Positions 31,101 to 39,432 of a DNA stretch of 64,000 nucleotides are shown here, one piece after another. The position numbers and the translations under genes were made by a program. Numbering within the stretch: position 1 is the first letter of the stretch; each line of letters begins with the position of its first letter. Source of the stretch: JBFMEX01 sp040752215 (GTDB lineage: Bacteria; Pseudomonadota; Alphaproteobacteria; Rhizobiales; Hyphomicrobiaceae); the NCBI GenBank assembly GCA_040752215.1, contig JBFMEX010000069.1:1-64000 (forward strand), given 5' to 3'. Below the pieces are notes generated by a model that saw only the letters and a list, made by a program, of their open reading frames with translations, was not told where the DNA came from and did not search any database.

Positions 31101-31340
31101 ATGACGAGCTTCGCCTTCATCATGGGCCTCGTGCCGCTGGTGATCGCCAACGGGCCGGGGGCCGACAGCATGATCGCAGTCGGCGTACCGGTTCTGGCCG
31201 GCATGCTGGCGGCCGCGGCGTTCGGCGTGTTTGTGATCCCGATGCTCTATGTCGTGTTCGAGCGCATGCGCGAGGGTCGCGCGACCAGCGCCGGGCCGGC
31301 GGCCCCCGCACCCGCCGCAACCGAGCCGCGGGTTGACTGA
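28188..31340 (+). CDS. RND multidrug efflux transporter (HAE1 family)
   Basis: 1050 residues, the usual length for AcrB-like pumps. Starts MIFDVFIRRPRLAMVISI, with 12 predicted membrane helices and two large periplasmic loops. The proton-relay pair in helix 4 is present (LAIGIVVDDAIIVVENVER), and the second half shows LAAKNAILIVAFSLERR. Drives export of hydrophobic or amphipathic compounds using the proton gradient through an adaptor and a TolC-type channel. Substrate unknown. No local regulator gene is seen. Confidence 0.96.
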   Translation: MIFDVFIRRPRLAMVISIVITLAGLIAMMVIPVAQYPEIAPPTVKVAATYAGADAKTVEESIAQPLENAINGVTDMRYMKSTSAADGSYSLTVSFLLGTNPDIDTVNVQNRANLATAKLPEEVRRTGLTISKVSTDLLQVFQFYASDGTRDQLFLSNFVTINIIDEIKRVPGVGDASIFGARDYAMRIWLDPEKLGNFDLSTGEVIRAVQSQNVQAAAGRIGAAPLQFDQRLQLTITTKGRLTSTEEFSSIILRAAPDGSFVRLKDVARVEMEAASFDSATSYDGKPAAGVGVYLAPGANAVSVANAVAKRLDELKGRFPEGVAYAYIYNTAEFVEAMIEKVIHTLVEAFALVAIVVFVFLGRARPTLIPLIAVPVAIIGALAVMLALGYSANTISLLALVLAIGIVVDDAIIVVENVERIMEHEPHLTPAEATRKAMSEIAGPVIAITLVLLSVFVPVAFLPGSSGVLFRQFAVTISAAMVISAINALTLSPALCSLLLKPGHPVGIMKRLTAAIDRVADGYGRIVERLVTYSALSLVAVVLTAALTYFVFSRTPSGFLPEEDKGYLITVLSLPPGASLNRTVEAAKKAEAIIVTDPAVDSVMSVIGVDFLGGGTSSNAGVMFVRLKPYEQRTARSMHSLRVAGRLAGALAPLPEGRFVPLNPPAISGLGQVGGFEYILEALQGQAPAEMAATMRGLIVAANQRAELAGVFSTFEAETPQIALDIDRDKVQALGVNLADVFNALQATLGGYYVNDFNLYGRTWTVRLQAERQFRGRLDDIYAIYVKNASGQAIALSAFARAELVVGPRTITRYNNYRAVSINGGPAPGRGPGEAIQAMEQISAGTLPKGYGFEWTGQALEQKQSAGQTPIVIGLALVFAFLFLVALYESWIVPIPVLLSVVVAILGAVAALWLFPMSFVLYAQIGIVVLIALAAKNAILIVAFSLERREAGASLVQSAIEGARLRFRPVMMTSFAFIMGLVPLVIANGPGADSMIAVGVPVLAGMLAAAAFGVFVIPMLYVVFERMREGRATSAGPAAPAPAATEPRVD

Positions 31341-31668
31341 GGCGATCGACTGGCCGTCAGGTGCCGATCCGTGAGCGGTCTATCTCGATTGATACGGTTT
31401 GCAGCAAGAGCGGTTTTTGATTGGTCTCTATCGAGGTACCTTGCTAGCAAGGCTCAGAAGTTGGCATCCTATTTGGTATTTCGATCTCAGTTTCATGTAG
31501 ACAGTGAGATCGACCGAGGGGAAGATCGGGGGGCAGCGAGGCGGCCTGCGATTGCCGGCGGGCGCAGGACGGCCTGATGGGGGTTGTGCGACTACTCGCC
31601 AATGACCTGTAGCGGTCCGAAGGAAATCTTCTTGGGGAAGGGCCGATGGCCCTCTGGAGGGAGTGAGC
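31341..31668. other. Intergenic stretch with two dyads
   Basis: No gene recognised. An AT-richer part holds a 14-bp palindrome CCTTGCTAGCAAGG at 31439-31452. It is followed by a 9-bp inverted repeat TCGATCTCA-N15-TGAGATCGA at 31481-31513. Both could be operator sites of the promoter for the downstream DUF992 gene. No T-run follows, so a terminator is unlikely. Confidence 0.5.
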
Positions 31669-32157
31669 ATGACACGCGCAATCGCAGTTCTGTTGCCGGC
31701 CGCCGCTATGGTGGCCGCGGTTTTCGGCGCCCCTGCAGGCTCCACCGCCCAGGAGGCGAAGGTGGTCGCCGGCACACTGACCTGCCAGGGCAAGGGCAGC
31801 GTCGGCCTCATCATCGGCTCCAAGCAGACGCTCGCCTGCAAGTTCGATCCTGCGGGCAAGACGCCCCCGCAGTCGTACAACGCCACCATCACCAAGGTCG
31901 GCCTCGATATCGGCATCAAGGGACCGAGCGTGATGGTGTGGACCGTTCTCTCGGCGACGTCGGAGCTGCCGGCCGGTGCACTCGCCGGCAACTATGCCGG
32001 CGTGTCGGCCGAGGCGTCGGTGGCGGTCGGCGCAGGCGCAAACGCGCTCGTCGGCGGCGCCAAGAACTCGGTCGTGCTGCAGCCGCTAAGCGTGCAAGGG
32101 CAGACCGGCCTCAACCTCGCCGTTGGCGTCGCCGGTCTCAAGTTGAGTAAGAGCTGA
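31669..32157 (+). CDS. DUF992 family secreted protein
   Basis: 162 residues. GGAGG sits 8 nt before the ATG. A signal peptide ends near STAQEA. The mature part reads GTLTCQGKGSVGLIIGSKQTLACKF, then YNATITKVGLDIGI, ends LVGGAKNSVVLQPLSVQGQTGLN, and matches the alphaproteobacterial DUF992 family, which is periplasmic and of unknown function. Two cysteines probably form a disulfide. Transcribed just ahead of the patatin lipoprotein gene. Confidence 0.88.
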   Translation: MTRAIAVLLPAAAMVAAVFGAPAGSTAQEAKVVAGTLTCQGKGSVGLIIGSKQTLACKFDPAGKTPPQSYNATITKVGLDIGIKGPSVMVWTVLSATSELPAGALAGNYAGVSAEASVAVGAGANALVGGAKNSVVLQPLSVQGQTGLNLAVGVAGLKLSKS

Positions 32158-32173
32158 CCGCCGGCGCCGCTCC

Positions 32174-33427
32174 ATGCGTCGAGCCTCCTCCAGAGTGTCG
32201 GTGTGCCCGAGCCGGACTCTCGGGTCGCGCCAAGCTTCACTTTGCGCGACCGTGGCGGCGCTCGCCATCGCGGGCCTCGCCTCGCTCGGCGGGTGTGCCA
32301 CCGGCGGCAGACTGCCCGCGGTGCCACTCGCCATGGCTCCCGAGGTCAAGCCGCTCGGCGTACCCAACGCGCGCTTCTACTATGGTGACGTCGCAGGTGC
32401 AGAGGCGGTGGCGCGCGAGCTGCTCGAGAACAGGAAAAGGTTCGAAGGTGCGTCGTTCAACAGGGGCCCGTTTTCGACCCAGCACTTCCTGGCCATCTCG
32501 GGCGGCGGCGACGATGGAGCGTTCGGGGCCGGTCTGTTGCTCGGGTGGACCGAGCGGGGTGACCGGCCTGCATTCCGCATCGTGACCGGCATCAGCACCG
32601 GTGCGCTCTCGGCGCCATTCGCCTTTCTCGGGCCCGAGTACGATGCCAAGCTGAAGCAAGTCTACACCGACACCACGGCAGACGACATTTTCACCAAACG
32701 GAGCATGATCGCTGCGGTTGCCGACGACGCCATGACGGATTCGACACCGCTACGCGACATGATTGCCGGCTATCTCGATCAGAGAATGCTGACGCGCATC
32801 GCCGAGGAATACGACAAGGGACGCCTGCTCCTGATCGCCACCACAAATCTCGATCAGGCTCGCTCCGTCATCTGGAACATCGGTGCGATCGCCAAGAGCA
32901 AGGATCCGCGCGCCCGCGATCTGATCATCGAGGTCTTGCGTGCATCTGCCTCCATACCCGGTGTTTTCCCGCCGGTGATGCTCGACGTCACCGTCGAGGG
33001 CAAGCATTACGAGGAGATGCACGTCGACGGGGGCGCCATCGCCCAGTCGTTCCTCTACCCGCCTTCCGTCAAGCTGAAGAAGATCGATGCACGGCTCGGT
33101 GGCACATCGCAGCGCATTGCCTATGTGATCCGCAACGGACGGCTGTTCCGGCCGGAGGAGAGCGTCAAGAAGCAGACGCTGGCGATCGTCGGCCAGACCA
33201 TTACCACCATGACCGCGGCGAGCGGCGTCAACGATACATATCGCATCTACCTGACGACCAAGCGCGACGGCGTCGACTTCAATCTCGCCTACATCGACGA
33301 CGACTTCGATACGCCATACTCCGGCCCATTCGAGAAGGCCTACATGCGCAAGCTGTTCGCATATGGCTTCGCGAAGGGCAAGGCAGGCTACAAATGGTCC
33401 AAGACACCACCGGGATACAAGGAATGA
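32174..33427 (+). CDS. Patatin-like phospholipase lipoprotein
   Basis: 417 residues. A lipobox-like LASLGGC near residue 40 suggests a lipoprotein. Patatin features are complete: oxyanion loop SGGGDDGAFGAG, nucleophile elbow GISTG (catalytic serine), and the catalytic aspartate in VDGGA. It would hydrolyse acyl esters of phospholipids, probably facing the periplasm or outer membrane. The stop region overlaps the start region of the next gene, so the two are likely co-expressed. Confidence 0.9.
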   Translation: MRRASSRVSVCPSRTLGSRQASLCATVAALAIAGLASLGGCATGGRLPAVPLAMAPEVKPLGVPNARFYYGDVAGAEAVARELLENRKRFEGASFNRGPFSTQHFLAISGGGDDGAFGAGLLLGWTERGDRPAFRIVTGISTGALSAPFAFLGPEYDAKLKQVYTDTTADDIFTKRSMIAAVADDAMTDSTPLRDMIAGYLDQRMLTRIAEEYDKGRLLLIATTNLDQARSVIWNIGAIAKSKDPRARDLIIEVLRASASIPGVFPPVMLDVTVEGKHYEEMHVDGGAIAQSFLYPPSVKLKKIDARLGGTSQRIAYVIRNGRLFRPEESVKKQTLAIVGQTITTMTAASGVNDTYRIYLTTKRDGVDFNLAYIDDDFDTPYSGPFEKAYMRKLFAYGFAKGKAGYKWSKTPPGYKE

Positions 33428-33432
33428 CGGTG

Positions 33433-34800
33433 ATGGCGCGAATGCGATGGGCACTTTTCCTCGCACTGGCGGCGATGCTCGGTGCACTTGCAGGGCCGGG
33501 TACCGTCGTTGCCGCCGGCTACACAATGTGCGCGCTGAGATCGGGACCGGAAGGACCGTGCACCTGCCGCACCCCGGACGACGGCGTCGGCCAGTTCACA
33601 ATTGTCGACCGCTCCCGCTGTCGGCGCGGGGCGAAGGCAGCCAGGGACAACCCGGCAGCGGAGAAGCCGTCTGCGGACAAGCCGGCCGCCGCCGGTGATG
33701 CGCGGCCGCCCGCGGCCACCCCAGCGACCATGGCCAAGCCGGCGAGTGCTGCCACGGCGCCTGCAGCCACCCCGGCCAGCTCCGCTGCTGCACCTGCCGC
33801 CGCCGCACCTGCCGCAGGCGCACCGGTGACGACCAGCGCGCTGCCTTCGGCACCCTCGCGGCTCGATGCGGTGCGCGCTCGCGGCAAGCTGCTGTGCGGC
33901 GTCAACCCCGGTCTGCTCGGCTTCGCACACCGCACCGGCTCCGGCGACTGGTCCGGCATCGACGTGGACTTCTGCCGCGCGGTCGCCATCGCCACCCTCG
34001 GTGATGCTGGCAAGGTCGAATTCGTGCCGCTCGACACCGCCGAGCGCTTCGAGGCATTGAAGGCCGGCAGGATCGATCTGCTGTCGCGCAACACGACCTG
34101 GACCATGAGCCGCGACGTCGACATGGGGCTCGAGTTCGTCGGCGTGCTCTATTTCGACGGCCAGAGCTTTATGACCGGCGAGGAGCGCGGCCTCGTCTCT
34201 GCACAGCAGCTCGCCGGCACCAAGGTCTGCGTGCTCTCTGCGACGACCACCGAGAAGAACATGGGCTACTACTTCGGCACTCAGAAGATCGATGCCGAGA
34301 CGCGCCGGTACACGACCCGAGAGGATCTGGTGCAGGCCTATTTGAATGGAGACTGCGATGCCTACAGCGCCGACCGCTCGTCGCTGTTCTCCGATCGCGC
34401 CGGGCTCGAGGAGCCCTTGCGCCACGTCGTTCTGCCGGAGGTGATCTCCAAGGAGCCGCTCGGTCCGGCGGTGCTGCAGGGCGACCAGGAGTGGACCGAG
34501 ATCGTGCGCTGGACGCTCGCCGGACTCGTCAATGCCGAGGAGGTCGGGCTCGACAAGGCGGCAGCATCGGCGCCCTCGACGCCCGGCGGCGACGCTCAGC
34601 GCCTACTCGAGGGCGCGGCGGCGAGCGGTGCGCGGCTACGCCTCGACAAGGGCTGGCTGCGCAGCGTAGTCGCCGGCGTCGGTCACTACGGCGAGATGTT
34701 CGATGCGAACGTCGGCAGATCGAGCCCGCTCGGCATGGATCGCGGCATCAACGCGCTGTGGAAGAAGGGCGGCATCCTCTACGCGCCGCCGATGTGGTGA
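33433..34800 (+). CDS. Amino-acid ABC substrate-binding protein (AapJ-type) with unusual N-terminal extension
   Basis: 455 residues. After a signal peptide (ALFLALAAMLGALAG) there is a short cysteine-containing segment (YTMCALRSGPEGPCTCRTP), then a ~70-residue Ala/Pro linker. From about residue 135 comes a periplasmic binding protein like AapJ (RARGKLLCGVNPGLLGF, SGIDVDFCRAVAIATLG, ISKEPLGPAV, NALWKKGGILYAPP). AapJ proteins normally lack the extension. No permease or ATPase genes are nearby. The chosen ATG is 9 nt after AAGGA; an ATG 9 nt earlier overlaps the previous stop. Confidence 0.88.
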   Translation: MARMRWALFLALAAMLGALAGPGTVVAAGYTMCALRSGPEGPCTCRTPDDGVGQFTIVDRSRCRRGAKAARDNPAAEKPSADKPAAAGDARPPAATPATMAKPASAATAPAATPASSAAAPAAAAPAAGAPVTTSALPSAPSRLDAVRARGKLLCGVNPGLLGFAHRTGSGDWSGIDVDFCRAVAIATLGDAGKVEFVPLDTAERFEALKAGRIDLLSRNTTWTMSRDVDMGLEFVGVLYFDGQSFMTGEERGLVSAQQLAGTKVCVLSATTTEKNMGYYFGTQKIDAETRRYTTREDLVQAYLNGDCDAYSADRSSLFSDRAGLEEPLRHVVLPEVISKEPLGPAVLQGDQEWTEIVRWTLAGLVNAEEVGLDKAAASAPSTPGGDAQRLLEGAAASGARLRLDKGWLRSVVAGVGHYGEMFDANVGRSSPLGMDRGINALWKKGGILYAPPMW

Positions 34801-34862
34801 GGCGGCCGGTGCCTGCCGATCCCGCTCCTTGCGTCCCCACCATTCGGTCGAGCCGTCGCCTC

Positions 34863-36113
34863 ATGCAGCATCACTCCACCCACTTGCGATCCCGCGCATG
34901 TCTCCTCGGACTGGCAATCGTCCTTCTCGCCGCCGCCGCGAGCAGCGGCGCCGCTGAGAGCTCCGAGCGCAAGCGCGCCGGGCCGCCGGAGCCGAGCAAT
35001 GTGCCGTGGATCGACCCTGGCTCGGAGCGCGCGCTGGAGCAGGCGATCCGACGCTACCGCCGCATCGCCGCCGAGGGTGGCTGGCCCGAGCTGCCGGGAC
35101 GCACGGTGCTGCGCCTGGGCGACAGCGATGCCAACGTATCGATCCTGCGCCGGCGCCTGCAGCTGAGCGGTGACCTCGCCGCCAACGTTGGCGACGATCA
35201 GGCCTTCGACCAGGTGGTCGAGGCAGCGGTCAAGCGCTACCAGCGCCGTCACGGGCTCGATCCGACCGGAGTCGTCTACGGCATCACGCAGCGCTCGATG
35301 AACGTCAGCGCGGCCGACCGGGTGCAACAGCTCGAGCGCAACCTCGCCCGCGTCCGCGAGCTGGCGCCGCGCATCGCAGCCGCGCCGCGCTACGTCGTCA
35401 TGAATGCCGCGAGCTTCGAGCTGCAGGCGATCAGCGCCGGTCGGGTCGAGGTCGCGAGCCGCACAATCGCCGGCAAGCGCGCCACGCCGACCCCGGTTGT
35501 CAGCGCCAGCATCCAGGCCATCAACCTGCTGCCCTATTGGCACGTGCCCGGCACCATCGCCAAGGCGGCGCTGATTCCTGCGGTGCGCAAGGATCCGTCC
35601 TATCTCTATCGCGAGCGTATCCGCGTGTTCTCCTCCTTCGGCGGCGAGGAGATCGATCCATCGACCGTCAACTGGTGGGGCCCCGAGGCCGAGCGCTACG
35701 CGTTTCGCCAGGAACCGGGGCCGCACAACGCCCTCGGCCTGTTGCGCTTCGACATGCCGAACAAGCACATCGTCTACATGCACGACACGCCGATGAAGAA
35801 GCTGTTCGGCTATTTCGAGCGCGCCTACAGCGCCGGCTGCATTCGCGTGCAGGGCTTCTACGACCTTGCCGCGTGGGTGCTCGCCGGCCAGGACGGCTGG
35901 ACCGCTGCCCGCCTGCAGCAGGCGGCGGAGAGCGGCATGGCAGAGACCATCAAGCTGAAAAGGCCCGTGCCGGTCCACTTCGTCTATCTGACCGCGTGGG
36001 TCGAGGGTGGCGAGATCCAGTTCCGCAACGACCTCTACAATCGCGACGAAGGTCCAAACGAGACCGGCGAGGATGCGGCCTCGCGCGTGCTGACGCAATC
36101 GATCGCGCCCTGA
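34863..36113 (+). CDS. L,D-transpeptidase (YcbB/LdtD-type)
   Basis: 416 residues. Signal peptide at residues 1-30, then a helical region with a peptidoglycan-binding module at about 80-150 (LRLGDSDANVSILRRRLQLSG, VKRYQRRHGLDPTG). A YkuD catalytic domain follows with MHDTPMKKLFG and the catalytic cysteine in YSAGCIRVQ. This long YcbB-like architecture forms 3-3 cross-links in peptidoglycan or attaches proteins to it. Context is an envelope-related gene group. Confidence 0.92.
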   Translation: MQHHSTHLRSRACLLGLAIVLLAAAASSGAAESSERKRAGPPEPSNVPWIDPGSERALEQAIRRYRRIAAEGGWPELPGRTVLRLGDSDANVSILRRRLQLSGDLAANVGDDQAFDQVVEAAVKRYQRRHGLDPTGVVYGITQRSMNVSAADRVQQLERNLARVRELAPRIAAAPRYVVMNAASFELQAISAGRVEVASRTIAGKRATPTPVVSASIQAINLLPYWHVPGTIAKAALIPAVRKDPSYLYRERIRVFSSFGGEEIDPSTVNWWGPEAERYAFRQEPGPHNALGLLRFDMPNKHIVYMHDTPMKKLFGYFERAYSAGCIRVQGFYDLAAWVLAGQDGWTAARLQQAAESGMAETIKLKRPVPVHFVYLTAWVEGGEIQFRNDLYNRDEGPNETGEDAASRVLTQSIAP

Positions 36114-36157
36114 TCGGTGGAGCGGCTCGGCGTGTCGGCGTCGGCTTCTTTGCGCGT

Positions 36158-36550
36158 CTACCGCTTGGTGAGCGTCGCCTGTCCGCTGCCCTGCGAGCTG
36201 GTGAAAGTGACCGTCTGCCGCGAGCCGGAGATCACGACGCGCACGCGCCCGGAGATGTTGTACTCGGCGTTGTAGACCTCGCCGATGTAGCGGTTCCGGT
36301 CGACCATGGTCAGCTGACCGGTCTGCACCACTTTGGTCGAGGGCGACGCGCAGGTGGCGACGACCGCAAATACCTTGCTACCCTGCGGGCTGTAGGTGAT
36401 CCGGCAGGCGACCTTCTCGCGCTGGCCGGAGGCCGGTGCCGCATAGCCGGTCCCGGACCAAGTTCCGGCCAGCGACTCCGCACTGGCGGACCCCGTAGGG
36501 AGTGAGAGCGCGATCAGGCTCGCAATGGCCAAGGCGGGGATCCGTAGCAT
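36158..36550 (-). CDS. Secreted protein of unknown function
   Basis: 130 residues. GAGGT precedes the ATG used; an earlier ATG 30 nt upstream lacks a site. A signal peptide (LRIPALAIASLIALSLPTGSASA) is followed by a beta-rich domain: SLAGTWSGTGYAAPASGQRE, two cysteines, VVQTGQLTMVDRNRYIGEVYNAEYNISGRVRVVI. It resembles small conserved Rhizobiales periplasmic proteins with a GTWSG start, function unknown. Convergent with the L,D-transpeptidase gene. Confidence 0.82.
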   Translation of the reverse strand: MLRIPALAIASLIALSLPTGSASAESLAGTWSGTGYAAPASGQREKVACRITYSPQGSKVFAVVATCASPSTKVVQTGQLTMVDRNRYIGEVYNAEYNISGRVRVVISGSRQTVTFTSSQGSGQATLTKR

Positions 36551-36728
36551 CAGACTTACCTCGCTGAGTGAGCACGTCACCCGTCAATGTCGGCGCGCCT
36601 GGCGCCCATGGCAAGGGCGCCGTCGGCTCGGTGCCCGCTCCATTCACGCAAGAGTGCACGGCGCAAGTCCCGAAGCGCCACTCCGCTCAAGATCCGGGAG
36701 CCTTCGATGATGGGCTCTGCTGGTTGCA

Positions 36729-37961
36729 TCAATGGCCGCCGAACACGAGCACCTTGATCGGCAGTACCAGAGCTTGTAGCCGCAGGATCAGCGCATGCAC
36801 GAGGCCCACCGTGTCGACGATGTGCAGATAGATCCCGCGCCAGAACCCGACCTTGCCCGAGGCCAAAAGCTCGTGGTTGTTAGAATAGGCATTGGCGATG
36901 CAGCTGCTGCCGGGCGTGATGCCCGCGAGCCCGGCCTTGTACAATGGCTCCATGAAGACAGTCAGCGTGCCGGGCCGGCTGACCTGCTGCACGTCGATCA
37001 GCTGCTCTCCAGCGCGCACCTGGCCCGCGGCGATGTAGTCCTGCACCTGGATGACGACCATAGGAATGATGGTCCACGGCTTCGAGGCGCAGGTGACCTC
37101 CGCTACCATGCCGACCTTCATCACCTGTGCCTCGATCTGACCGAAGCCGGCAATCAGCCTGCCTTCGCCGGCACCGCTCGGAACGAGGATGCCGGCCGGC
37201 CGGCCGAGCGGGTTGACGATGTCGCCGACCCTGAGCACGAATTGCTCGACGCGGCCCGAGACACCGGCATAGATCGTGGTCTTGGCGAGGTCGACCTCGG
37301 CCTGCGCGCGCGTGGCCTCGGCGCTGGCCTTCTCGGCGGGCAGGAGCGTCGACAGCTTCGTCTCAGCGGCGAGCTTCGCCGCTTCGGCCGCTACGACCCC
37401 GCCTTGGCGTGCCTCCACGAGGTTCCGGAGCCGGTCGATCTCGCGCTGGGCTACGACACCGGGGCTGCGCCGCTGCAGCTCCTCCTTGGTCTGCAGCTCC
37501 TCGACCGCCTGCTCGTAGGCACCCTTCGCTTGCTGGATCTGGCCTTCGGCGGCGGCGATGTCGGCCTTCGCCATCACCATCGAGGCATCCACCTCGGCGA
37601 TACGCTTGATCGCGACCTCGAGCGCGGCCTGCTGCTTGGCGCTGTCGAGCTTGAAGATCGGGGCGCCTTTCTCGACCTCTCCGGAAAGCCCGACGTTGAC
37701 CTCGGCGACGCGGCCGATCGTCTCCGGCAGGATCGGGATGGTGCGGAACAGGGCGTTGACGTGGACTGTCGACGGATGATGGTAGAAGACGATCGTGATC
37801 AACGTGATGGTCAGCATCAGGCAGGCCGTGATGCCGTACCTCAGCTCGTACCAGACCGAGTAGAGATTGATCTCCGCCCCGAACCGCTTGCCCTGGGCGT
37901 AGCGCCGATAGAGATAGTCGGGCACGATCGTGAACAGCGAGCACAGCATCAGCTCGAGCAT
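36729..37961 (-). CDS. HlyD-family inner-membrane protein (YiaV-like)
   Basis: 410 residues. The N-terminus holds a cytoplasmic segment and a membrane helix (YGITACLMLTITLITIVFYH). A lipoyl-type half (AEVNVGLSGEVEKGAPIFKL), a long coiled coil (residues ~125-230, AAEGQIQQAKGAYEQAVEEL) and the second lipoyl half (GVSGRVEQFVLRVGD) follow, with a membrane-proximal C-terminus. AAGG precedes the ATG. It starts 4 nt after the stop of the upstream small membrane protein, a pairing like E. coli yiaW-yiaV. No inner-membrane transporter is attached, so the role is uncertain. Confidence 0.85.
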   Translation of the reverse strand: MLELMLCSLFTIVPDYLYRRYAQGKRFGAEINLYSVWYELRYGITACLMLTITLITIVFYHHPSTVHVNALFRTIPILPETIGRVAEVNVGLSGEVEKGAPIFKLDSAKQQAALEVAIKRIAEVDASMVMAKADIAAAEGQIQQAKGAYEQAVEELQTKEELQRRSPGVVAQREIDRLRNLVEARQGGVVAAEAAKLAAETKLSTLLPAEKASAEATRAQAEVDLAKTTIYAGVSGRVEQFVLRVGDIVNPLGRPAGILVPSGAGEGRLIAGFGQIEAQVMKVGMVAEVTCASKPWTIIPMVVIQVQDYIAAGQVRAGEQLIDVQQVSRPGTLTVFMEPLYKAGLAGITPGSSCIANAYSNNHELLASGKVGFWRGIYLHIVDTVGLVHALILRLQALVLPIKVLVFGGH

Positions 37962-37965
37962 GATT

Positions 37966-38385
37966 TCAGACCTTCTTCTCCGCCGCGGGGTCCGGGGACT
38001 TGGGCGGGGCGCTGCCCCCGGTGGCGCCGCTCGCCCGCTCGGTAAGTGTCTCAAGCGAGCCGGCGATCCGTCTCAGAGAGCTTGAGAAGTCCGGCAGTGC
38101 GAAATCCGGGAAGTTGATCAGCGCGATCAGCAGGGCCGCGACCCAGAACGCGTGGATGTGCGTGAACAGCGACAGCAGGGCGAGCACGGCGACGATGTCG
38201 AACTGCACCTTGTTGTGCACCATCCGCTCGGGCAGCGAGTGCAGCCAGAAGAAGAACACGCCGAACGCGAGCAGCGAGCCGACCAGGACGACCGCCATAA
38301 TAGCGAGCAACGGGTCGGAGCCGTCGGCCGAGGGGATGAAGAAGGGCAGCTGGTGGCTCGCTGCGGGGTGCTGCTCGGGTGTCAT
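37966..38385 (-). CDS. Small membrane protein paired with the HlyD-like gene (YiaW-like)
   Basis: 139 residues with two or three membrane helices (LLAIMAVVLVGSLLAFGVFFF, and FDIVAVLALLSLFTHIHAFWV). It has a charged proline-rich cytoplasmic tail. Position and topology resemble YiaW/DUF3302, which accompanies the HlyD-like YiaV; direct sequence similarity to DUF3302 could not be confirmed by eye. Tightly coupled to the downstream gene. Confidence 0.78.
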   Translation of the reverse strand: MTPEQHPAASHQLPFFIPSADGSDPLLAIMAVVLVGSLLAFGVFFFWLHSLPERMVHNKVQFDIVAVLALLSLFTHIHAFWVAALLIALINFPDFALPDFSSSLRRIAGSLETLTERASGATGGSAPPKSPDPAAEKKV

Positions 38386-39432
38386 CGAACGTCCTCCAGC
38401 AATTGGCTCGAGACGGCGGGGAATGTGGATGCGAGGTGGGTACTATATCGAGAACTGCGCTGCGAAGCCGCTGCTACCCGATCCGTGCCGGCAAATCCAG
38501 CGATATCATTTCACAGGTGTCTCTGGCCGCGGCAAGGGTTGCAACTCGTGCAGACGGTAGCGAACGGACCAGCGAGCACGCACCGGAACGTTCGCGATCG
38601 AAATGCGATATCGGATCGTCAGCAATATGCAGAACTCGCTCTCCACGCTCCGCTGGCCGAAAGCAAAAAGCCGGTCGAGATCGACCGGCTTTTCGTCTTG
38701 TCGTGGCCGATGCGAGGAGCCGAACGAGCTCGAGGCACCGGCAAGGCTCAGTCACGCCCTACTTGGCGGGTGCGAGGGTTTGAGACGCCAGAGCAGCACG
38801 AAAAGCCAGCTCGGATCGAACGGCGGCACGGCGGCTTTGACACGCGACAACAGTGGGACCGGGACGAGGGGTGGAAGCAGGCGCATCAGCATGGGCCACT
38901 CCATCTTCGTGAGCTTGCCGCGGCTCCAGCCGACGAGGCAGCCCGCCATCCGTCTCGACACGGCACGACCGCCGATGGCGCCGAGGAGGACGGCATCGGG
39001 GGTGCGAGTCGGATTGTGGGCGTTGGAGATCCGTGGCGGTCCAGGACGGGATCGCGAGACGGTCGGAGACGACGATCGGGAGACGTTCCCTCGGGCAGAC
39101 CCATCCACGTCCGCCACACGTCTCACCAGCATTGCGTGCCAGCGCAGAAGCTACCTGGCTCGATCTCTGCAAGGGTATAATGATCCTCTGCAGGTCTGAC
39201 GCGCACCCGACCGAGGCATTTGCCAAGCCGGAGCCCGAGCCCTGGCAAGGACGATGCACCTCGCACATCTGAAGGTAGGTGATTCGTATGAAGGTAGCGT
39301 CGCCGAAAGCGCGCCCGGCTCTGCCGTTGCAGCGGCATCGGTGGCTGGCGCGCATCACTGAGAGTGGACGAAGAGGAGCAGGCAGCGGCCAGCGAAATAG
39401 CCGGCGCGACAGCGCGGGCGAAGCGAGGGCCC
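38386..39432. other. Gene-free stretch of about 1 kb
   Basis: Between the YiaW-like gene start and the rpoH stop there is no reading frame with a convincing site or recognisable protein. The first ~250 nt on the minus side should contain the promoter of the YiaW/YiaV-like pair. A strong intrinsic terminator lies in the middle. A 7-bp stem GCGAACG/CGTTCGC flanks about 22 nt at 38561-38597. A small RNA gene or decayed genes are possible. Confidence 0.5.
38666..38693. terminator. Bidirectional intrinsic terminator
   Basis: A 13-bp perfect stem (AAAAGCCGGTCGA paired with TCGACCGGCTTTT) with a 2-nt loop, flanked by T-rich sequence on both sides (TTTTCGTCTT on plus, TTTTTGCTTT on minus). It would work in either direction. 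There is no annotated gene directly upstream on either strand; rpoH ends 740 nt away on the minus strand. Confidence 0.85.

Noticed and set aside
38694..38760. tRNA-like 3' end next to the intrinsic terminator
   Set aside because: A GTTCGGCTC stretch hints at a T-arm on the minus strand, but the stem does not pair fully and no acceptor or anticodon arm can be drawn.
38752..39132. A 126-codon minus-strand frame in the gene-free region
   Set aside because: No ribosome-binding site and proline/arginine-rich content without a family signature; treated as non-coding.
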